DNA of 64,000 nt from Spirochaetota bacterium (GTDB taxonomy: Bacteria; Spirochaetota; Brachyspiria; Brachyspirales; JACRPF01): contig JACRPF010000005.1 of NCBI GenBank assembly GCA_016214035.1, positions 1-64,000 of the forward strand. Reading direction: 5' to 3'. Of this stretch, positions 51,853-63,817 are shown in pieces. Position 1 is the first letter of the stretch; each line of letters opens with the position of its first letter. The translations under genes were made by a program, and so were the position numbers. Below the pieces are notes generated by a model. That model did not search any database, was not told the origin of the DNA, and saw only the letters and a program-made list of their open reading frames with translations.

Positions 51853-53307
51853 TCACCAATCCGTTTCCCGGTAATCTTTAAGGAATTTTCCCCATACATG
51901 ATTTCCTGTGTTAAACCCATGTATGATCGGATCGACTATTCTTGCCGCTCCGTCTACAATATCAAGCGGCGGATGAAAACGATGTTCCTGCACTTTACGC
52001 GCTGCAATATCCACCGGATCTTCATCAGTAACCCATCCCGTGTCAACACTGTTCATATGAATGCCGCTGTGAAAATAATCGGCTGCTGATGTTCTGGTCA
52101 TCATATTCAGTGCCGCTTTCGCCATGTTCGTGTGCGGATGTCTCGTTGTTTTAAATTTCCGGTAGAATTGTCCTTCCATCGCTGACACATTGACGATATG
52201 TTTATCCCTTTCCGGTGTGCGTGTCATAAGCGGTTTTAATCGCGCATTTAAAATAAACGGGGCGACGGCGTTCACGAGATGCACTTCAAGCAGTTCGACG
52301 GCAGGCACTTCATCCATCAGCAGCCGCCATGAGTTTTTTGCGCGCAGATCGATCTGCTGTAAATCCTGATCAAGTCTGCCGATGGGAAATAACTCATCCT
52401 GCTTCGTCAATTCTTTTATGTTATCCGCTTCGCCTTCCGGCAGCATATAATATCCCCGAAGTCCTTCATATCCGCCAAGAAGCTTTCTTGCATCCATCGG
52501 CAAAGCATGTATCGATCCGGTTTCAAGATCCATCATATGCTGATAAAAATCGGGAGGACGACGCACCGTCTGGCAGGCATTATTGATGATGAAATCAAGC
52601 CGGTCATACTTTTTCATAATATGATGACAGAAGGCATCGACACTCGGCGTGTGCCGCAGATCAAGTCCGTAGATTTCAAGACGATCCGACCAGTCGGAAA
52701 AATCCTTTTCAGATGAATACCGCACTGCGGAATCACGGGGAAATCGTGTGCTCACAATGAGCCGGGCACCGGCGCGAAGCAGTTTAATCCCCGCCTGATA
52801 TCCGATTTTAACACGTCCGCCGGTGAGCAGCGCCACACGTCCGTGAAGGCCGGCCGATTCGGTGCGTTTGAAATAGTTTAAATCCGCGCATTCCGGACAG
52901 AGCTGATCGTAGAAATGATGAATGACGGAATATTCTTCTTTGCACACATAACATTTTTTTTTATCGCGCACGTGCATTGCTTCATCACTATCCTCCTGTA
53001 TAAAATTACGTGGAGGTGTGATGTTCGGTGTGATAAACACTTTTTCACTGCGCAGTTTCCGGATGCCGGTTTCCTGCAGTTTCGTCTGGTCTTCCTGCAT
53101 TTTCGCCGCTTTTCTGTCGCGCACCTGTGCTTTCACTAAACTCCGGCGGGCTTTCGTGTCAGGACAGAATATCGTTCCTGCCGCCTGTATTAATCGTGTC
53201 CGTTCTTCCGGTGATAATGCCGCAAGTAGTGTTCTGTCAGCGGCAATCTTTTCAAAAATAGTAATCGCTTCTTTCAGCTGATGTTGTTTTGTTTCGGGGT
53301 TATTCAT
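51853..53307 (-). CDS. SDR-family oxidoreductase with N-terminal zinc-finger region
   Basis: Residues about 1-110 are helical and charged; Cys119, Cys122, Cys137 and Cys140, with His130-131 between them, look like a treble-clef or rubredoxin-like zinc site. Residues about 157-484 are a Rossmann fold ([31 protein letters not shown]). The usual YxxxK catalytic motif reads Thr393-N-M-A-Lys397, with Ser375 (NVSAMEG) present, so the catalytic tyrosine is replaced. The base composition is visibly more AT-rich than the neighbours, suggesting transfer, perhaps with the adjoining IS91 element. A promoter ends 8 nt before the ATG. Substrate unknown. Confidence 0.82.
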   Translation of the reverse strand: MNNPETKQHQLKEAITIFEKIAADRTLLAALSPEERTRLIQAAGTIFCPDTKARRSLVKAQVRDRKAAKMQEDQTKLQETGIRKLRSEKVFITPNITPPRNFIQEDSDEAMHVRDKKKCYVCKEEYSVIHHFYDQLCPECADLNYFKRTESAGLHGRVALLTGGRVKIGYQAGIKLLRAGARLIVSTRFPRDSAVRYSSEKDFSDWSDRLEIYGLDLRHTPSVDAFCHHIMKKYDRLDFIINNACQTVRRPPDFYQHMMDLETGSIHALPMDARKLLGGYEGLRGYYMLPEGEADNIKELTKQDELFPIGRLDQDLQQIDLRAKNSWRLLMDEVPAVELLEVHLVNAVAPFILNARLKPLMTRTPERDKHIVNVSAMEGQFYRKFKTTRHPHTNMAKAALNMMTRTSAADYFHSGIHMNSVDTGWVTDEDPVDIAARKVQEHRFHPPLDIVDGAARIVDPIIHGFNTGNHVWGKFLKDYRETDW

Positions 53308-53315
53308 ATAACGTC

Positions 53316-53343
53316 AGTATATCATGGCATGCAGTAGATACAA
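53316..53343 (-). promoter_or_regulatory. Promoter of the SDR gene, near-leaderless
   Basis: On the minus strand TTGTAT (plus 53338-53343), 16 nt, TATACT (plus 53316-53321), ending 8 nt before the ATG at 53307, which has no Shine-Dalgarno site. Confidence 0.6.
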
Positions 53344-53428
53344 CTCGTTCCCGGTGTGCGACGTTCTTATGCGGGTAGTTTTATTCTGTATAAACAACTG
53401 TTTCTCCATTAAATATCCGTTCCCTCCA

Positions 53429-53457
53429 TTTACAATGCGGGGGGTACGTAATATACT
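53429..53457 (+). promoter_or_regulatory. Promoter of the beta-helix protein gene
   Basis: TTTACA (53429-53434), 17 nt, TATACT (53452-53457), 28 nt before the ATG, which has GAGG as ribosome site. Confidence 0.6.
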
Positions 53458-53485
53458 GTCTGTACGTACGCCTGAGGTTACTGCT

Positions 53486-56400
53486 ATGAAAAATACTATG
53501 CTTGGTTTCCTGTGCGCCCTGGCTGTTTCCGCCGCAGTATGCGGTCAGGAAGAACAGATCTATTTTGCATTCGATGAGGGTGCCGGCACTACGGCAAAGG
53601 ATGCGGCGGGAAACTCGAGTGTACCGGTGAAACGCTGGGACGCAAACGGGAAATCGGGTGCGGCGATGCTTCTTGACGGAACGCTTGATACCGTGGCGGC
53701 GCTGCAGAAAAAGAAAGATATCGGCATGTCCGACGTCACCGTTGCTTTCTGGATGAAACCCGCCGATATAACCTTTGCAGACCTGAAAGATAAACGGCGC
53801 CGGATAATCAATGTCGTGGACAATTATCCGGAAGTGTGGTGTGCCATTGATATACGTGAGGGCGGCGCAATTTCCATAGAGATCGGCCAGAAGAAAAACG
53901 GCGGACCGAATGCCGGCTCAACGCTCATTTCGAAGCCGGCCGCTCTGGTGAATGAATGGGTGCATGCTGCCGTTGTAATCAACCGCGGTTTGAAAAAAAT
54001 GCTGATATATATCAACGGTGTATTCAGTGCTGAAAAAGAAATGAAAAGCGAGTTTGATGCCGCACTTACCGCCGTGAAACCCGCATCTATCGGTGCGGGC
54101 TTTCAGAACTTCAAGGGTTCCATTGATGAGGTGAAGATGTACCTCAAAGCTCTTGACGAAGACGGCGTGAAATCATCGATGACATCATTCTATCAGGGGG
54201 TAACAGCACCGGCTGCTGCGGTGAAGCAGGAAGAGCGTCCAGTGATCGTGAAACCGGCGCAGTTATACTATGTTGCCGTTGACGGGAATGATGCCTGGTC
54301 CGGAACGCTGAGTGCGCCCAATGCGGCGAACACCGACGGACCGCTCGCAACGCTCAACGGCGCGAAAGAGATGCTGCGGTCTTTGAAGTCGCAGGGAAAT
54401 TTCAATGCACCGGTGACCGTATACCTTCGCGGGGGAACATACCGTGTTAAAGAGACTATCACATTCACTCCGGATGATTCGGGGACAAAAGACACGCCCA
54501 TAACCTATGCGGCATATAAAAATGAAACACCGGTTATATCGGGCGGCAGCGCGATAACAACATGGCGGGTAAACGGATCGATACTTGAAACTGATATCCC
54601 GCTTGGTATATATTTTCAGGAACTCTATGTGAACGGAAAAAGGGCAATCCGTTCGCGGCACCCGAATGAAGGATATTTCAGGATCGTAGAACCCGGCGCG
54701 TATGTTGCTCCGCCGGGTACTCATCAGAATCACCGCAAGTATTACGAGGAGATACTGAAACCGGAAGATATACGCCAATGGGAAAATATCTCCGATGTGA
54801 ATCTGTATCTCTTCCACAGCTGGAACGCATCCATTCATTGGCTTGAAAGTGTTGACCTGGGAAAAAACACGGTGAAATTCGCAAACCCGAACAGATCGCA
54901 GGGATTCTGCAGCGAAAAAAACGCGCGCTACTATCTTGAAAACTGCATTGAAGGTTATGACGCGCCGGGTGAATGGTATCTGAACCGGAAAACCGGATTA
55001 TTACAATATATGCTGCGTCCCGGTGAAACAGCAGCACATATAGAGGTAATCGCTCCGCGCATCGGCCGCATCCTCGATTTCAAAGGCGATCCCTCGTCCG
55101 GAGCGTTCATCGAATATCTGTCATTTCAGGGGATCACCTTCAGTCACACGGACTGGGGCTTTGCGCCTCCGCTCGAAGATAATCAGGCGAATTTCGCCGA
55201 CGGCCAGGCGGGCGCGATGCTCCGGTATGCGTCTATCTATGCGAGAGGACTCCGCAATACGACATTCGAGCGATGCGAGATCTCACACGGCGGCGCGCAT
55301 GCGGTGTGGTTTGAGAACGGATGCTCCGACAACACCGTGCGGCAATGCCACATCTTCGATCACGGCGGCGGCGGCGTGTACATCGGCAGCACCAAGGTGC
55401 CTCCCGAAGCGGACATGCGCACCGCGCGTATTACGGTCGATAACTGTTTTATGCACGCGCTCAATTATGTGATCCAGGGTGCGCACGGCGTGTGGATCGG
55501 CAGATCTTCGCAGAACATCATCACGCATAACGAAATAAGCGACATCAATTATTCGCCCATAGGCGTGGGCTGGACATGGGGGTACGGCCAGCCGTCGGGC
55601 GCGTTGAGCAATATCATCGAGTACAACCATCTGCATCATTACGGTCTCGGCGAACTTTCAGACATGGGCGGCATCTACACGCTCGGCATTGCGACGGGGA
55701 CAAAGGTCCGCTTTAATCATATCCATGACGGCAACGCATATTCATACGGCGGATGGGGTCTGTATACCGACGAAGGAACCAGCGATATCGTGATGGAAAA
55801 AAATCTTGTGTACAACACAAAATCAGGCGGGCTGCACCAGCATTACGGAAGCAATAATACCTACCGTAATAATATCTTCGCGTTCGCCGCTGAAGCCAAT
55901 ATCATCAGCAAACGCAGCGACGCGGTGAACAAATCGATGACGTTTGAGAAAAATATTGTCCTCACGACAAACAGATATATGCTGAACACCGGATTCAATG
56001 CAAAGCAATTCGTCCTCGATAATAATATCTATTGGGATCTCAACGAAGCCGGCGAAGACGGTTTGAACTTTTCGGGAAAGACATTCTCCGATTGGAAATC
56101 GAAGATGGGATACGACATGAATTCCATCATAGCCGACCCGCTGTTCATCGACGCAGTGAACTATGACTTCCGCATCAAGGAAGGATCGCCCGCGCTGCAG
56201 AAAGGGTTTGAACCATTCCTGGATGAGATCGCAAAGGCGGGATTATACGGTGATGGTGCGTGGAAAGATCTCCCGAAAAAATTCACGCCCCGCACGGTGA
56301 GCAGATACATGCAGCCTTCGCCGAAGATCCTGTCCATGCATCAGTTCAGCGAGGATATGGAAAATGTCGCGCCTGCCGTGCCGCCGCCGTTCGGAAAAGC

Positions 56401-56911
56401 GGATGCGGGAATACTCACCAGCGGGGAACAGGCGTACAAAAGCAAACACAGCATCAAATTTCAGGATGCGGATAATCTTGCCGCCGAATGGCGCCCGATA
56501 CTCTCATTATATCAGGGTTTCAAACCGGGAATGATGAAGGCGTCATTCGATGTCTATCTTGAGGAAGGCGCGATTGTCTGGCATGAATGGCGTGAAAAAA
56601 CAGCGACAGGATATGCTGCCGGTCCGGCAATAACCATCAATGCATCCGGTGATGTTATCGCCGGCGGGGAAAAGGTGACGTCGGTACCGCGCGACACGTG
56701 GATACATATCGAGATCACCGCAGCAACCGGCGGCAAATCGGGGTCATGGGATCTTGCCGTGACGGTTGACGGCGGGAATCGTACGGAGTTTAATAATCTC
56801 AAAGCGAGTGCGGGACTGAATGCGCTTGACTGGGTGATCTGGTCGAGCATGGCAACGCGCAAGACGGTATTCTACATCGACAACGTAACGTTCGAGGTTC
56901 AGAAAAAATAG
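53486..56911 (+). CDS. Secreted LamG-like / right-handed beta-helix protein
   Basis: From the ATG at 53486 a signal peptide (MKNTMLGFLCALAVSAAVCG) leads to a LamG/concanavalin-like module (about 25-225, YFAFDEGAGTTAKDAAGN). A parallel beta-helix follows (about 255-900; YYVAVDGNDAWSGTLSAPN at its start, then VTVYLRGGTYRVKETITF and repeated stacked rungs such as NTTFERCEISHGGAHAVWFENG). A C-terminal beta-sandwich (about 970-1141) closes it. Pectate lyases, polygalacturonases and some alpha-1,3-galactosidases share the helix fold; catalytic residues could not be assigned. The frame extends upstream to 53324, but that part overlaps the promoter. It fits the pectin or galactan theme of the island. 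Confidence 0.86.
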   Translation: MKNTMLGFLCALAVSAAVCGQEEQIYFAFDEGAGTTAKDAAGNSSVPVKRWDANGKSGAAMLLDGTLDTVAALQKKKDIGMSDVTVAFWMKPADITFADLKDKRRRIINVVDNYPEVWCAIDIREGGAISIEIGQKKNGGPNAGSTLISKPAALVNEWVHAAVVINRGLKKMLIYINGVFSAEKEMKSEFDAALTAVKPASIGAGFQNFKGSIDEVKMYLKALDEDGVKSSMTSFYQGVTAPAAAVKQEERPVIVKPAQLYYVAVDGNDAWSGTLSAPNAANTDGPLATLNGAKEMLRSLKSQGNFNAPVTVYLRGGTYRVKETITFTPDDSGTKDTPITYAAYKNETPVISGGSAITTWRVNGSILETDIPLGIYFQELYVNGKRAIRSRHPNEGYFRIVEPGAYVAPPGTHQNHRKYYEEILKPEDIRQWENISDVNLYLFHSWNASIHWLESVDLGKNTVKFANPNRSQGFCSEKNARYYLENCIEGYDAPGEWYLNRKTGLLQYMLRPGETAAHIEVIAPRIGRILDFKGDPSSGAFIEYLSFQGITFSHTDWGFAPPLEDNQANFADGQAGAMLRYASIYARGLRNTTFERCEISHGGAHAVWFENGCSDNTVRQCHIFDHGGGGVYIGSTKVPPEADMRTARITVDNCFMHALNYVIQGAHGVWIGRSSQNIITHNEISDINYSPIGVGWTWGYGQPSGALSNIIEYNHLHHYGLGELSDMGGIYTLGIATGTKVRFNHIHDGNAYSYGGWGLYTDEGTSDIVMEKNLVYNTKSGGLHQHYGSNNTYRNNIFAFAAEANIISKRSDAVNKSMTFEKNIVLTTNRYMLNTGFNAKQFVLDNNIYWDLNEAGEDGLNFSGKTFSDWKSKMGYDMNSIIADPLFIDAVNYDFRIKEGSPALQKGFEPFLDEIAKAGLYGDGAWKDLPKKFTPRTVSRYMQPSPKILSMHQFSEDMENVAPAVPPPFGKADAGILTSGEQAYKSKHSIKFQDADNLAAEWRPILSLYQGFKPGMMKASFDVYLEEGAIVWHEWREKTATGYAAGPAITINASGDVIAGGEKVTSVPRDTWIHIEITAATGGKSGSWDLAVTVDGGNRTEFNNLKASAGLNALDWVIWSSMATRKTVFYIDNVTFEVQKK

Positions 56912-56999
56912 TACCATGAACTAATGCCGATGTGGTAGTATGATCTGTCGTTCGACTCATGCGATAGTATGCGACGAAATAGGATAGTACTTCTATCCA

Positions 57000-57749
57000 T
57001 CAGTATGCAGCAACCCTTCCTCGAGTTCTGAGCGAACCGGGTGTGACGCCGAACTGCGCTTTGAAACGCCGCGCAAAATGGTATTCGTTGGCGAACCCGC
57101 TCATGCCGGCGATTGTCCGCAACGCAAGCGACGTGTCGGTAACCAGTGAACGTGCCGAGGCAAGCCGGATGGCCCACACATCGTCCATCGGCGTTCGTCC
57201 GCTCAGCGATCTGTATTTGCGTATGAAATGGAATTTATTCATATTTGCTTCGGCGGCCAGCGCATCCACGGCGATATGGCGGCCCATGTTCGAATAGATG
57301 TAAGCGCGCACGGAACGCACGATCTCGTTCTCCCGCGGCACCGTCTTCAGCCGTCCGAATTCTTCAAGTATCACGTTCAGGTACGATGAGCGCAGGCGGT
57401 GTATATCCGGATACGTGAGGAAATTAGCATCCACGAGCCATCGCGCCAGTGCACGGATGCGTCCCCCGCTGTCGCTTACCTGGGAAAAATCACGGGAGAC
57501 GCCGCCGGTGAATGCAATGCATACCGTCTCAACGGGATTGCGCGGATCGGACACCTCATCGTGATCGAGGCCGCGCGGGTAGAGGAGGACATCGCCGGCT
57601 TTTGCGACGATACACGTTGAGCCCATCGTCACCGTTTCGGAACCGCGGTATACGACGATCATTTCATGGTGTGTGTGCCGCTGTCCCGTCATGCGCCAGT
57701 GCGGATTGGGCGGCATGGCGCTTACGCGCCGGAGCTTCGGTGATGACAT
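57000..57749 (-). CDS. AraC-family regulator with cupin sensor
   Basis: Residues about 15-85 are an AraC-type cupin sensor (HTHHEMIVVYRGSETVTM, AGDVLLYPRGLDHDE), and residues about 150-245 are the HTH pair (IAVDALAAEANMNKFHFIRKYRSLSGRTP, LRTIAGMSGFANEYHFARRFKAQFGVTPG). It is divergent from the next glycosidase gene, about 156 bp apart, and is the natural regulator of that gene. Ligand unknown. No strong promoter of its own is obvious. Confidence 0.9.
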   Translation of the reverse strand: MSSPKLRRVSAMPPNPHWRMTGQRHTHHEMIVVYRGSETVTMGSTCIVAKAGDVLLYPRGLDHDEVSDPRNPVETVCIAFTGGVSRDFSQVSDSGGRIRALARWLVDANFLTYPDIHRLRSSYLNVILEEFGRLKTVPRENEIVRSVRAYIYSNMGRHIAVDALAAEANMNKFHFIRKYRSLSGRTPMDDVWAIRLASARSLVTDTSLALRTIAGMSGFANEYHFARRFKAQFGVTPGSLRTRGRVAAY

Positions 57750-57837
57750 GGTGATATCTCCCTATGCCGTCCCCGTGCGGATGATATGCACCCGCATCGA
57801 AGAGCAATTCTGGATAATACGAAATCAATTCCCGATA

Positions 57838-57866
57838 TTGCGCATGGTACCCATTTGTCGTATATT
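57838..57866 (+). promoter_or_regulatory. Promoter of the 853-residue glycosidase gene
   Basis: TTGCGC (57838-57843), 17 nt, TATATT (57861-57866), 39 nt before the ATG, which has GGGAG as ribosome site. Confidence 0.55.
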
Positions 57867-57905
57867 GTCAAGGATTGATCATCTTCGGGCATCCGGGAGC
57901 ATCTC

Positions 57906-60467
57906 ATGCGGAAACATCTGTTCATTCTTTCGGCAATAATACTCGCGGTCCAATCGGCATATGCCCTCCGTATCGCGGTCTGGGACCCGCAGTCCCTTTC
58001 ACGGGAAACGCGGTTCCGTCTCGACCTCAAAGCGCTCGATACGGCCGCCGCATGGCTCAGAGATGCCGGCATCGAAACCGACCGGCTTACCGCGGACCAG
58101 GTGAACGACGCCTCGGTATTCAGCGCAAAGTACTATGATGCGTTCATGCTTATCGGCGAGGCGTTTCCGCGCGCCAACATACCCGCCTATAAGCGTTTTT
58201 CGGACGAGGGAGGCATTCTCGTTTCGCTCGGTGCGAAACTGCCGTTCATCATCGCCATAGAACCTGAAAAGGACGGCGGGTGGGCGCTGTCGCCGAAGGA
58301 GCCGAAGTTCGCATGGCAGACCGGCGATATCCTTGCGCACTTCAATATGAAATATGTCTACAAGCCGGAAATGCACGATAAAGGCGTTGAGCATACCATG
58401 ATGCCGCTGCTGAAGCGGTATCTGCCCGATGCCGCCGATATTAAAGGAACGCTGCGCGGCTGGTGGATAATTCCGTATAGAAATAATGACGGGGAATGCG
58501 CGTATTATCCGCTCATCCGAAGCAGACGCATCGATGGTGCGGATGTAACGCCGCAGATGTTCATTGCGCGCACCGGCAGGAAAACGGCGCTGTTCTCGCT
58601 CAACGAATGGTATGCCGACGGCAGCAACCCGTCGGTCTGGCCGTATGCAAAAGAGACGGTCGTCGCGTTCGCACGCATAGCGGGCGACCTGCGGAGCGGC
58701 ACGCTTACGCTCGATGACAGTATGCGTGTGCCTGTAGAAGAGAAAATTCCGCCGCTGCCGCCGTTCTGTCATCGCTTCGCGCAGAAAAGCGTTGATCCGG
58801 AAGGTGCGCTGCCGCTTATCCGCATCGGCGTGTTTGACGGATCAGGACGGGAGTTCAGTGATATGGTGCCGGCCGGTGCTGTCCGCGACTATGACGGGAC
58901 GTCATTTCCCCGCGGGCTCGAACCGGGCGCGTCTGTTCGCATCACGCTGCCTCCACCGGCAGGGCGATCGTTTCTGCGCGTGCGTGCCGGAGCGAATATG
59001 GGCGGGGCGGGATTGTCGCTTACGGTAGGCGGCGTTACCGTGCTCAGCGAGGAATATACCATTCTCGATCCCGGCGGACCGGGAAATTTCACAACGATAC
59101 TGCCCGACACGATGCTTGAGCTCACCCGGATATCGTTCCTCCCTGATTGGAAAGCGGGTGATATGCTCGTTGTCGCCAATCCGGGACGGGCGCCTGTATA
59201 TTTCGATGCCCTTCAGATAGAACGCCGTACGGGTGAGGCACCGCCCATGATCATCGGGCTCGGGGCCGGATTCTCATCGACATTGCCCGGAACAAAGACC
59301 GCGCTCACGGCTGAGTACGGCAGGCGCCTTACGACGATGCGCTGCACCACACGCGGACAGTTCGCGGGACCGCCGGGTGACGGGAAACGGTGGGATACAC
59401 TTGACGCGCTCATGGACCGGTATTTCGGTATCTGCCCGCGCATCGACATGCTCCTTGAAGGGACACCGCAGTGGGCGGCGATATCGCCCGAACGGTATGA
59501 CGAAGCGAAGAAAGCCGGGCGTCCCCACGCCTGTGCGCCGGATGCGCAGCGGTACCGGGAGATCGTCGAGCATCTCGTGAATAAATACGGCGACCGCATT
59601 GAAGCATATGAGATCTGGAACGAGGCGGACATACAGCAGTTCTATCGCGGCACCCCGGCAGAATATGCGGCGTTCTTCAAGGAGATCGTGCCGGTCATCA
59701 AACGCCTCGATCCCACCGCAAAGATACTGACCTCGGGAATGGCCGGATTTCACGAGAGTTTTGTTTCCGCGCTTGCCTTAAGCGGTGCGCTCGCGCTCGC
59801 CGATCTCATCGCATTCCATCCGTATACCGGAAAGAATGCAGGATGGGACCTTTCCTTCGGCCTCATCGAGGGAGATCTCTACTCACGAGGATATTCCAAG
59901 GAGATCTACTGTAACGAAAGCGGCTTTGTATGGAAGAACGCAGAATGGTTTCAGCCCCCGCCCCAGTTCACCCCCGAGGTGCAGCGGAAGCTCATCAATA
60001 CGGCGGTTGCGCGTCTTCTCTCATGCGGACTCGCGAAACTCAACGTGTTCCATGCCGGCGGTGATGATCATCCCTACGGTCTTGTTGACGATAAGGGCGA
60101 GTCGCGCCCCGCGTACAAAGTAATGGAGGACTATTTCGCACTGGGAGGTCCGACTGCACGGCGTCTCGATGCGGCAATGGCGCCGCTGGACAGCACCCCG
60201 CTTCGCGGAGTATATCGTGCCGCGGCATATTACGACGACGGGCGTATCGTCATTGTGGTCAATCCCGCGGAGATGGATGCGGCGTCTCGTACGGTAGTGC
60301 TCCGCTGTCCGGTGAAAGACGGGGTGACGGCGATGACCGCGGCAGCGCGTGTCGACCAGACCGAACAGCAGATACCGGCGACCGTACATGCCGGAGCGTC
60401 GCCGTGGGTTGAACTGCAGTATGAGATAAAGAACCGTACGGTGTTCACGCTGTCGCCAGTGCAATGA
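57906..60467 (+). CDS. Secreted clan A-like glycoside hydrolase, 853 aa
   Basis: A signal peptide (about 1-20) precedes a flavodoxin-like N-terminal domain resembling ThuA or class I glutamine-amidotransferase folds (about 22-270; YYDAFMLIGEAFPRANIPAYKRFSDEGGILVSLG) without an obvious catalytic Cys. A beta-sandwich spans about 300-440. A TIM barrel follows with probable acid/base Glu573 (YEIWNEADIQ) and nucleophile Glu671 (EIYCNESGF), then a small C-terminal beta domain. It looks like GH39 or a relative; related architecture occurs in the 1187-residue enzyme at 46.7 kb. Exported, so it acts on extracellular glycan. The AraC gene beside it probably controls it. Confidence 0.86.
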   Translation: MRKHLFILSAIILAVQSAYALRIAVWDPQSLSRETRFRLDLKALDTAAAWLRDAGIETDRLTADQVNDASVFSAKYYDAFMLIGEAFPRANIPAYKRFSDEGGILVSLGAKLPFIIAIEPEKDGGWALSPKEPKFAWQTGDILAHFNMKYVYKPEMHDKGVEHTMMPLLKRYLPDAADIKGTLRGWWIIPYRNNDGECAYYPLIRSRRIDGADVTPQMFIARTGRKTALFSLNEWYADGSNPSVWPYAKETVVAFARIAGDLRSGTLTLDDSMRVPVEEKIPPLPPFCHRFAQKSVDPEGALPLIRIGVFDGSGREFSDMVPAGAVRDYDGTSFPRGLEPGASVRITLPPPAGRSFLRVRAGANMGGAGLSLTVGGVTVLSEEYTILDPGGPGNFTTILPDTMLELTRISFLPDWKAGDMLVVANPGRAPVYFDALQIERRTGEAPPMIIGLGAGFSSTLPGTKTALTAEYGRRLTTMRCTTRGQFAGPPGDGKRWDTLDALMDRYFGICPRIDMLLEGTPQWAAISPERYDEAKKAGRPHACAPDAQRYREIVEHLVNKYGDRIEAYEIWNEADIQQFYRGTPAEYAAFFKEIVPVIKRLDPTAKILTSGMAGFHESFVSALALSGALALADLIAFHPYTGKNAGWDLSFGLIEGDLYSRGYSKEIYCNESGFVWKNAEWFQPPPQFTPEVQRKLINTAVARLLSCGLAKLNVFHAGGDDHPYGLVDDKGESRPAYKVMEDYFALGGPTARRLDAAMAPLDSTPLRGVYRAAAYYDDGRIVIVVNPAEMDAASRTVVLRCPVKDGVTAMTAAARVDQTEQQIPATVHAGASPWVELQYEIKNRTVFTLSPVQ

Positions 60468-61616
<1,149 letters not shown>

Positions 61617-61677
61617 TAAAATGCTTTTGGAGCGTTATATGCCCCGAAATGAGTAAATCTGCCGCGAGGTACTAAGA

Positions 61678-62580
61678 ATGTTACTCTTCGAAAACATTGC
61701 GGATCTGCACAAAGCGCAAGGTGTTCCGCCGCCGGATAATCCGCTGTTCGGTTTGAAAATCCTGAAGAAGGCATCGAGAACAACGCCTGCATTCCGGGAC
61801 ATGGAGCTTTCCTGCAATTTTTACTTCATCTGTCTTAAGAAATTGAAGTCCGGCAACCTCTGGTATGGAAAGACCAAGTATGACCATGTACACGGCTTCA
61901 TGTATTTCCTGAGACCGAATCAGCGCTATTCCGTTCATGATGTGAAATTGAAAGAGCAGGGCTTTTCAATAGAAATTCATGAGGACTTTCTTTCCGGCAC
62001 ATCGCTTTTTTCCGATATCAAAAAGTACAGTTACTTCGACTACGAGACCCGGGAAGCCCTCCACCTTACCCCGCGGGAAGAAAAGATAATGTGGTCGCTT
62101 TTCAAAAAGATGAAGACGGAGAGCCGGAACAATCAGGACGAATTCAGTAAATCCATTATCCTGTCGCACCTGGACTCGATGCTGAAATATGCGCAGCGGT
62201 TTTATGCGCGGCAGTTCATCGACCGAAAACCTCTATCGGGGACAACAATAAAAAAGTTTACGGAATGTCTGGAAGCGTATTACGTAAACGGGGAGGCCGC
62301 AAAAATCGGGATCCCCAGTGTCGCGTATATGGCGTCCACGCTTTCATTATCCCCGAAGTATTTGAGCGACCTATTAAAGCAGGAGACCGGCAAAACGGCA
62401 TTGGAACTGATACATCTCCACACCATTGCGGAGGCAAAGAATAAACTTGCTGCAGGCGATGAGAATGTCTCAGCAATAGCATATCAACTCGGATTTGAAA
62501 ATGTACCGTATTTTTCGAAATTATTCAGAAGAGAGGTCGGACTAAGTCCACGGGATTATCGGAATCGAATGCACAATTAA
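61678..62580 (+). CDS. AraC-family transcriptional regulator
   Basis: The N-terminal 180 residues form a sensor-like beta-rich domain of the type seen in AraC regulators that follow aldo/keto reductases (TKYDHVHGFMYFLRPNQRYSV). Residues about 205-300 are the HTH pair (SVAYMASTLSLSPKYLSDLLKQETGKTALELIHL, VSAIAYQLGFENVPYFSKLFRREVGLSPRDYR). It lies between two AKR genes in one direction and probably controls them. The frame uses the ATG at 61678. Confidence 0.9.
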   Translation: MLLFENIADLHKAQGVPPPDNPLFGLKILKKASRTTPAFRDMELSCNFYFICLKKLKSGNLWYGKTKYDHVHGFMYFLRPNQRYSVHDVKLKEQGFSIEIHEDFLSGTSLFSDIKKYSYFDYETREALHLTPREEKIMWSLFKKMKTESRNNQDEFSKSIILSHLDSMLKYAQRFYARQFIDRKPLSGTTIKKFTECLEAYYVNGEAAKIGIPSVAYMASTLSLSPKYLSDLLKQETGKTALELIHLHTIAEAKNKLAAGDENVSAIAYQLGFENVPYFSKLFRREVGLSPRDYRNRMHN

Positions 62581-62597
62581 GGAGAGACATATCATCT

Positions 62598-63814
<1,217 letters not shown>

Positions 63815-63817
63815 TCA

